Assembly (NCBI GenBank): GCA_947041945.1
Contig: CAMREV010000001.1
Coordinates: 45,644-109,643 of the forward strand
Reading direction: 5' to 3'
DNA: 64,000 nucleotides
From: an uncultured Mycoplasmataceae bacterium
GTDB lineage: Bacteria; Bacillota_I; Bacilli_A; Mycoplasmatales; Mycoplasmoidaceae
The notes under the pieces are model-generated. The model searched no databases, was not told the origin of the DNA, and was given only the letters and a program-made list of their open reading frames with translations. Each line of letters starts with the position of its first letter. Positions within the stretch are counted from its first letter, which is position 1. Both the position numbers and the translations under genes were made by a program. Shown one piece after another: positions 58,280 to 64,000 of this stretch.

Positions 58280-58475
58280 ATTATTCTTGAAACCAAAAGA
58301 TTCAAAATTAGTTTCAAAATATTTTAAAAATTACTTCATTCAGAATCATCACAATTACAAAGAACAACTTTGTTTTTAAAGTATTTATTATAATGTTTTA
58401 AATCATTTTCAATATCTTTTATTTGTGTGTAGAATTCGTCACATTTATTTTTCTTAGCATTATTTAAAAATTTTT
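58280..58475 (-). pseudogene. Remnant of an EcoRI-type adenine-specific DNA methyltransferase
   Basis: Minus-strand text reads NNAKKNKCDEFYTQIKDIE, then HYNKYFKNKVVLCNCDDSEW, and after a frameshift near 58325 YFETNFESFGFK. This matches the N-terminal region of the EcoRI-type adenine methyltransferase family (the DEFYTQ and K-V-V-x-C-N-C-D-D motifs). Only about 65 codons survive and stops break both sides, so it is a fossil of a lost restriction-modification system. Confidence 0.8.
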
Positions 58476-59042
58476 AATTTTTTTCCTTTGTATTGATAAG
58501 CAACCCCAAAAACCTCCAATACTTGTATAAGTAAATTAAATAAATAATATCATAATTCCATAAATTTGAAAATATATATTTATAAAAATAATGACCTAAT
58601 AATCTTACCATTCATCAAATAAAGTTATCTTTATTTGTTCTCATTTAAACAAGAAAAATTACATATTTAATTAAATAATTACTTTCAACAACACTGAATA
58701 TATTATTAGCAACATTTTTGTTTCTATTAACAGAATTTTTGATACAAATCTTATCTTTTTATAATCCTTATTTACTTTCCTTTTTTAATATTTTTTCAAA
58801 TATTATTTTAAAAAAATATATTTGAATAATAATTAAGCATAAAGTTAATAGTCTAGTTTTTTGTGTAGTCTTTTTAAATTAAAATTCAATAAAAAAAATT
58901 CTTTGTATTTTGCAATTAATGATATTTTTATGTCTACATCTTTTTTTAAAACACTATCTAATTATTTTTTTATTAAATATTATGTATTTGAGTTTATGAA
59001 TAAGGTATAATATTTATAAATATTTTTATATTCGGAGTATTA
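58476..59042. other. Decayed gene-free stretch before rpoD
   Basis: About 570 very AT-rich bases with no intact gene. Minus-strand scraps such as NLWNY, RLLGHYFYKYI and ISLIAKYKEFFLLNF near 58550-58910 look like the wreckage of coding sequence. The rpoD promoter is at its right end. Confidence 0.45.
59006..59011 (+). promoter_or_regulatory. Candidate -10 box of rpoD
   Basis: TATAAT preceded by GG, 32 bases before the rpoD ATG, with CGGAG as ribosome site. No -35 box at the usual spacing. Confidence 0.5.
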
Positions 59043-60308
59043 ATGAAAGTTAAAAAAATAAAGTCAGAAGAATTATTAAATAAGGATTGAGTTAATTCAA
59101 GACTTTTAGAAAATGTTAAATCAAAAGTTCAAAAAGAAGAATTAGATGACATTGATAGTGTATTAGAAACATTTGCACTTGAAATTGAAAAGAGAAAAAC
59201 TAGAAAAAACAAAACAGATTTAGAAGAAATATTAGAAGCATTCCATATCTTTACATTAACAAATGTTGAGATTAAAGATATAATTGATAGAATTTTAGCA
59301 AAAAACATTTTAATAACTGATTATTCTAAAAAAGAAGCATTAACTGCTGCAAAAATAAATGAAATAAAAGAAATCGTTCAAGAAAAAATTGATTTCCAAG
59401 TTGATGAGTTACAAAATGCTCACAACAATACTACAGATAAAGTAAATGATGGTGTTAAAGCTTATTTAGGTGTATTAGGTTCTTCTAAAATGCTTTCAGC
59501 AAAAGAAGAAATTGAATATGCTAAAATGTTAGAAAATAAAGATCCTGAAATTAGACAATATGCAGTTAATCAATTAATGACTTCTAACTTAAGATTAGTT
59601 ACATCAATTTCTAAAAAATACTTAAGTAGAGGTTTAGAAATTGAAGATTTAATCCAAGAGGGTTCTTTAGGATTAATGAAAGCAATTCAAAAGTTTGATT
59701 ATAGAATGGGTAATAAGTTCTCTACTTATGCTACATGATGAATTAGACAAGCAATTACAAGAGCAATTGCTGATCAAGGTAGAACTATTAGAATACCTGT
59801 TCATATGGTTGAAACTATTAATAAACTAAACAAAGTTGAAAGATCATTAACTCAAGAATTTGGTAGAGAACCAACTATTGATGAACTATGTGAAGAAATG
59901 GGTGGTAGTGTAAATGGATTCACAACTAAAAAAATTAGTTTAATTAAAAAACTAAATGTTGAACCTGTTTCATTAGACAAGCCAATTGGTTCAGATGAAG
60001 AGTCTCAATTTGTTGACTTTGTTAAAGATAACAATATCTTAACTCCTGATCAATTTACTGAAAAGGGATTAGTAGCAGAACATATTAACCAATTATTTAA
60101 AAGTGTTTTAAAAGATAAAGAAGAAACAATTATTAAAATGAGATATGGTTTATCTCCATATCCAGGACCAATGACTTTAGAAGAAGTTGGTGAAGAATTT
60201 GGTGTTACAAGAGAAAGAATCAGACAAATAGAAGCAAAGGCTCTTAGAAAATTAAAGCATCCATCAAAAAGTGCTAAATTAAAAGCTTATGTTAAAAACG
60301 AGGATTAA
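59043..60308 (+). CDS. rpoD: Primary RNA polymerase sigma factor
   Basis: A 421-residue sigma-70 factor. Region 1.2/2.1 lies near 150-185; region 2 shows [30 protein letters not shown] and [22 protein letters not shown] in adjoining pieces (-10 recognition, Trp pair by TGA); region 3 has [15 protein letters not shown]; region 4.2 has [20 protein letters not shown] for -35 recognition. It overlaps trmK by 20 bases. Confidence 0.97.
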
Positions 60309-60945
60309 TTTAATTGCTTCATTAGTAGACAAATGTAATATTGTTTTGGATATTGGTTCAGATCATGCAAAGATTTCAAAAATTCTAATTGATGAAAACA
60401 AAGCAAATAGAGTAATAAATGTCGAATTGAATGAAGGACCACTTCAAAATAGTATTAAAGCTACTAACCATGCAAAATATTATAATCATATTTGAAATAT
60501 TAAAAGTAATGGATTTAAAGAGATTTATCCATCTTTTTTTATAGATGTTTGTATTATTGCAGGAATGGGCGGACAAACAATAGTTGAAATACTTAATGAA
60601 AGTAAATCTCATAAAGTAAATCAATTTATATTACAAGCAAATAATAATGTTGAAAAAATAAGAGACTGATGTTTTAAGAATAATTGAAGAATAAAAAACG
60701 AATGCTTTGTAAAAGATAATGACATTATTTATGAAATATTAGTAATTTCTAAGAAAAAAGGCTATATTCCATTTTGTTTCAATAGAAAGTATTTTGGAAA
60801 GATTAACTTAAAATTAAAAAATGAACTTTTTATTGAAAGATGATCAGATGAATTGAAGTATTTAAAAAGAAATGAAAATCTCTATAAAAAAAATATAAAA
60901 ATAATTTCTAAAATTGAAAAAATATTAAAAAATAAAAATTTATAA
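60289..60945 (+). CDS. trmK: tRNA (adenine(22)-N1)-methyltransferase
   Basis: A 218-residue AdoMet-dependent methyltransferase. Motif I is VLDIGSDHAKISKILI near residue 20, VINVELNEGPLQNS follows, and the catalytic-region motif IIAGMGGQTIVEIL is clear; LQANNNVEKIRDW comes next. The rpoD-trmK order is conserved in Firmicutes. Its ATG is inside the rpoD 3' end, so the two are coupled. Confidence 0.92.
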
Positions 60946-61212
60946 TATGTGTAAATTTTTATTTTTTTATTTCTAATGGTTATTTAATTGCTAATATTTT
61001 AATGGAAATTTTATAAAAGAAATAGTCATTACTAATAATGTGTATCATTTAATAATTTGTTCTATACAACCTTTCAAAGAGTTGTTATAGAGATGGCATT
61101 AAATAGCAGTAATAATTTTATTTAACAATGTAGGAAATATAAGCAATATACAAATATTGAAATAAAATTATATCTTTAAAATATGCTTATGCTAATCTTG
61201 TTATCCGACCCC

Positions 61213-61241
61213 TTAACTAATTTATGAAAAAAAATAGTTAA
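61213..61241. repeat. Inverted repeat flanking a 15-base core in the lipoprotein promoter region
   Basis: TTAACTA (61213-61219) and TAGTTAA (61235-61241) form a perfect 7-bp inverted repeat just upstream of the -35-like box. It could bind a regulator or be a recombination site; related Mycoplasma penetrans P35-family genes switch by promoter inversion. Confidence 0.4.
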
Positions 61242-61267
61242 TTGTCACTTTTTTAAAATGTTATAAT
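61242..61267 (+). promoter_or_regulatory. Promoter of the first lipoprotein gene
   Basis: TTGTCA (61242-61247) and TATAAT (61262-61267) are 14 bases apart, shorter than the usual 17. The ATG follows 28 bases later behind AAAGGATT. Confidence 0.5.
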
Positions 61268-61295
61268 ATTTTTATAAGAAATCAAAGGATTATTT

Positions 61296-63377
61296 ATGAA
61301 TAAAAAAATTAAAATAAGTTTGTTAGGTGTATTACTTACATCTTCATTAGCAGGTATTGCTACAACTATTGCAAGTTGTTCTGCTTCTGCAACTCCAGAA
61401 CTAAAAATAGAACAAAACCCTAATTTAATTACTGAATTAGATAAAGTGCTAACTGAATTTTTGGCAGCTATTAATGATGATAAACAAAAAAAACAAGAAT
61501 TTGATAATTGAATAAAGAATGATGAATTACCACAAAGTGCAAAAGATGTAATAATTCAAAATATTGTTTTTAAAAATGAAAATAAAGTCGTTCCCTTTAA
61601 TGACGTTTTTGAAAAATTTTTAGTATCAAACAAAAGTGGTTTCCCTCAAATTCCAACAGATCCAATTCCTGCAATTGATATTGAAATTAAAATTAAAGAA
61701 GGTCCCTTTGCTATTGCTTCAAGTTCACTTCCTTTACTGAAATTTAAAACTGGTACTTTAGGTAAATTAAATCCAGTTCAAATTTTAAGTATTGATTTTA
61801 ATGCTAATCCAGTAGAAACTAAACAATTAATAACAACAGAGTTAAATAAAGCAATGAATGCTGCTATTACATATCAAGATAAATTTACTTTGTACTCACA
61901 GTGAACACAAGGCACTAACTTTCCAATTGAAATTAGCAACTACTTATTTAATTATGTTAAATTTAGAACAAGTAATAGTGGTATTTTATCTTGAAATGCT
62001 GTTTTTGATACATTTGCAATTACAACAACAGATAAATATCCATCGACATCAAATGCTCAAATTCCAAATATGACTTTAAATACAAAATTAAAATCAGGAT
62101 ACCTAATTGAACCAGGAATATTAGACAAAGATTTAAAATTTACAGATATTGCTATTACTTCTAATACTGGAAAAATTAAATTAGATGTTGGATTTAAGGA
62201 CTCAATTCTTGTAGCACTTGAATCTCAACTTTCAAAAGATCTTAATGTTGCAACTACATACCAAGAAAGAAAAGTGATTTTTAATAATTGAAATAATAGT
62301 GTTGGAGAAATGAAACCTGACTCTATTTCACTAGGTGCAAAAGAGGTAATACTTTCAAATCTTGCACTTAATAAATTTGGTTATGATAACCCTTTAGCTA
62401 TTGATGATTTTATTTCAAAAATTTCAATTGTCCCTGTTAATGATGGTGAATCATATACAAATAATTTAATAGCTAATTTACCACTAATGAAACTTGTGTT
62501 AGTTTTAGATGACCAAAAATTTGTCACTCCAAATAATAACTATGTATTTAGTATTAATTTACCACCTTTAACTGCAAATTCGGGAGTTGGAGAATTCACT
62601 TTTACTTTTTCAAGTACACTTGAAAAAGATATGACAAATTCATTTGCAAATGAACTTATTGCTTCATATGATGAAAATAAGGCAAAGTATGAATCATGAA
62701 ATTCTTATAACAGTTTCCCAGTTGCTGTAAAAGATGCTTTAGAAGCTGGTATTAGTTTCAAGACTGATATTGATATTCCTAATATTAGTTTATATTCAAA
62801 TATGATAGATATTGAAAAAACACAAATTATAAAACAACCATTCCCTGAAACTGCTGGACTTCAAATAATGCCTATGCAAATTAAATTTGCATTAAAACCT
62901 GGTCGTTCTGTAAGAATTGATGGATCTTTAACAAATGAATTACCACCAATAAATATTCCAAATCTACCAATAGCTGGATCGACAATCTATCAATTTGATA
63001 CAGGTCAATTTCAAAAAGTAATTGATTTTTATGACATGATAAAAGGAAGTATAGCGGAAGCAATGTCCTTTGAAGAGAAAAAAGAAATTTATAATCGTTA
63101 TACAAGTTTTGCAACATTTCCTGAACCCGCAAGAAAAACATTAGAAAATGCTATGCTTTATGATATGGCTCCTCCTGAAGAAAAAAAGAGATTTGTTGAT
63201 TTAGTAGAAACTGTTCCAACATTCTCTAAAGATGGATTGTTTCCTTCTGAATCAGGTAAACCTATTCCATCAATAAGATTAGAATTTAAATTTTTATCAA
63301 ATTTTACATTTAAATATAATAATATTTATTCTAAAAAATTTCCAATTACTATTAATTTTAGTGGAATAACATCTTAA
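61296..63377 (+). CDS. Surface lipoprotein with internal repeats, P35-like family
   Basis: A 693-residue lipoprotein. The signal peptide (residues 1-28) ends in a lipobox TIASC, processed by Lgt and signal peptidase II at Cys29. The mature part has several units sharing a plan with the repeat protein at 24652: a helix with TYQERKVIFNNW-like text, a fold ending in GYL or FKTG, and PIPAIDIEIKIKEG / IPNMTLNTKL strands. Trp at unit ends is coded by TGA. Likely a host-facing antigen. A paralogue begins at 63823. Confidence 0.85.
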
Positions 63378-63479
63378 AAAAGATTTACATAAAAAATATT
63401 AAAGTTTTTTTTACTTTTACTTAGTAAAGAAGTTAATGAAATTATTTATCAATCTACAATTTTAATAAAGACAAAAATT

Positions 63480-63526
63480 AATACCATCCATTACATCATA
63501 ATGGCTGGTATTTTTTTTTTTTTTTT
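63480..63526 (+). terminator. Terminator of the first lipoprotein gene with a 16-T run
   Basis: Stem ATACCATCCATT / AATGGCTGGTAT with one mismatch, then 16 consecutive T. Confidence 0.75.
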
Positions 63527-63784
63527 GGATTAAACATTAAAGTAATACTCACAAACAAAAAATTTAATATTTTTGGATAATTTCGTAAAATGAATTGCAA
63601 TTACTAATAATTGCTTTCACCAATAATTGACTCTGATATACCCTTTAAAAAGTTGAAACTTCTAAATAATATACAAACATTAAAGCAAAAAAACTACATT
63701 TAAAATCTACTAATGCTAATATTATTAATCATAATTCTTAATTTCCTCTTAAAAAATGGTAGTGAACTATTTTTTTAATTATGC

Positions 63785-63790
63785 TATAAT
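63785..63790 (+). promoter_or_regulatory. Candidate -10 box of the second lipoprotein gene
   Basis: TATAAT 33 bases before the ATG, the same position relative to the gene as in the first paralogue. The short palindrome TAGTGAACTA lies upstream at about 63760. Confidence 0.5.
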
Positions 63791-63822
63791 AATTAGATAA
63801 AAAAACCAATAAAGGATTATTT

Positions 63823-64000
63823 ATGAATAAAAAAATAAAAATAAGTTTGCTAAGTGTATTACTTGCGTCTTCATTAGCAGGTGTTGCTACAACTATTTCA
63901 AGTTGTTCTGCTTCTGCGACTCCAGAATTCACAGTAGAACAAACACCTAATTTAATTACTGAATTAGATAAAGCACTAACTGAATATTTAGCAAATTTAC
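63823..64000 (+). CDS. Second surface lipoprotein, N-terminal part (cut by window end)
   Basis: Fifty-nine codons are visible. The signal peptide with lipobox TISSC and the next 30 residues are nearly the same as those of the gene at 61296 (SASATPE, then EQTPNLITELDKALTEYLAN). Same ribosome site AAAGGATTATTT. It is the next member of a tandem lipoprotein gene family that continues beyond the window. Confidence 0.9.
   Translation, partial: MNKKIKISLLSVLLASSLAGVATTISSCSASATPEFTVEQTPNLITELDKALTEYLANL

Larger units (their letters stand above)
60946..61295 (+). other. Upstream region of the first lipoprotein gene
   Basis: About 350 bases without a gene. From about 61030 on it resembles the region before the second lipoprotein gene (63600-63822) in several conserved blocks: ATTACTAATAAT, a TCTxATA-x-CCTTT-x-AAAGAGTTG-like block, AATATACAAA, and ATGCTAAT. 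It holds the promoter at 61242-61267. Confidence 0.55.
63378..63822 (+). other. Region between the two lipoprotein genes
   Basis: About 445 bases without a gene. It holds a terminator at 63480-63526 and, from about 63590, the conserved upstream module shared with the first lipoprotein gene. Confidence 0.5.

Noticed and set aside
58255..58317. TTG-start extension of the RNase III-like gene
   Set aside because: The extra codons overlap the methyltransferase remnant read in another frame and look non-coding.
61858..62073. 71-codon frame inside the first lipoprotein gene
   Set aside because: Out-of-frame shadow; the lipoprotein frame continues through this region once TGA is read as Trp.

Overview
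The window is AT-rich, compact bacterial DNA in which TGA is read as tryptophan: nearly every long gene is open only if in-frame TGA codons are translated, and those codons fall at conserved Trp positions (for example the NWKMN motif of triosephosphate isomerase). Short intergenic gaps, absence of cell-wall genes, an HPr kinase, an arginine-deiminase-type carbamate kinase and large lipoproteins place it in the Mollicutes. Two MEP isoprenoid genes (dxs, ispG) and a 5-methylcytosine methyltransferase closely resembling the CpG enzyme M.MpeI point to the Mycoplasma penetrans / Malacoplasma branch; this placement is inference.

Layout. 1-5.8 kb: end of carbamate kinase, an APC permease, then a glycolytic block tpiA-gpmI-eno. 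5.9-11.3 kb: accessory stretch with a CpG-type DNA methyltransferase, a PrrC/RloC-like AAA_13 ATPase, rpsO, and a DUF4238-type gene flanked by broken copies of its neighbours uvrC and rpsO. 11.6-18.1 kb: uvrC, a DUF2156-like protein, a GNAT, a fused ABC-2 transporter, ispG. 18.1-24.4 kb: GntR regulator with nanE, a C39-like ABC exporter with a small membrane partner, argS, and a Nif3-family protein. 24.6-28.4 kb: one 1265-residue surface-type protein made of about eight repeats of about 124 residues. 28.5-31.2 kb: iron alcohol dehydrogenase, HAD hydrolase, Fur-like regulator, tRNA-Arg. 31.4-40.2 kb: DJ-1 protein, hibernation factor, an MBL hydrolase paired with an SbcC-like ATPase, dxs, hrcA, YmdB phosphodiesterase, acyl carrier protein. 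40.3-53.9 kb: dense plus-strand housekeeping block serS-tmk-holB-mnmE-galE-tatD-ABC-secA-hprK-lgt-trxB-dNK. 53.9-57.2 kb: a degenerate ABC exporter lying between lysS and a duplicated broken copy of the lysS 3' end. 57.2-59 kb: decayed accessory DNA with a remnant of an EcoRI-type adenine methyltransferase and an orphan RNase III-like gene. 59-64 kb: rpoD-trmK followed by two paralogous lipoprotein genes, the second cut by the window edge.

The most unusual structural signal occurs twice: a cargo gene sits between a housekeeping gene and a second, broken copy of the sequence next to it (DUF4238 gene at rpsO/uvrC; ABC exporter at lysS). This looks like accessory genes brought in together with host-derived flanks, for example by homologous integration, with later decay of the redundant copies. 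No CRISPR array, transposase, rRNA or replication origin was seen.
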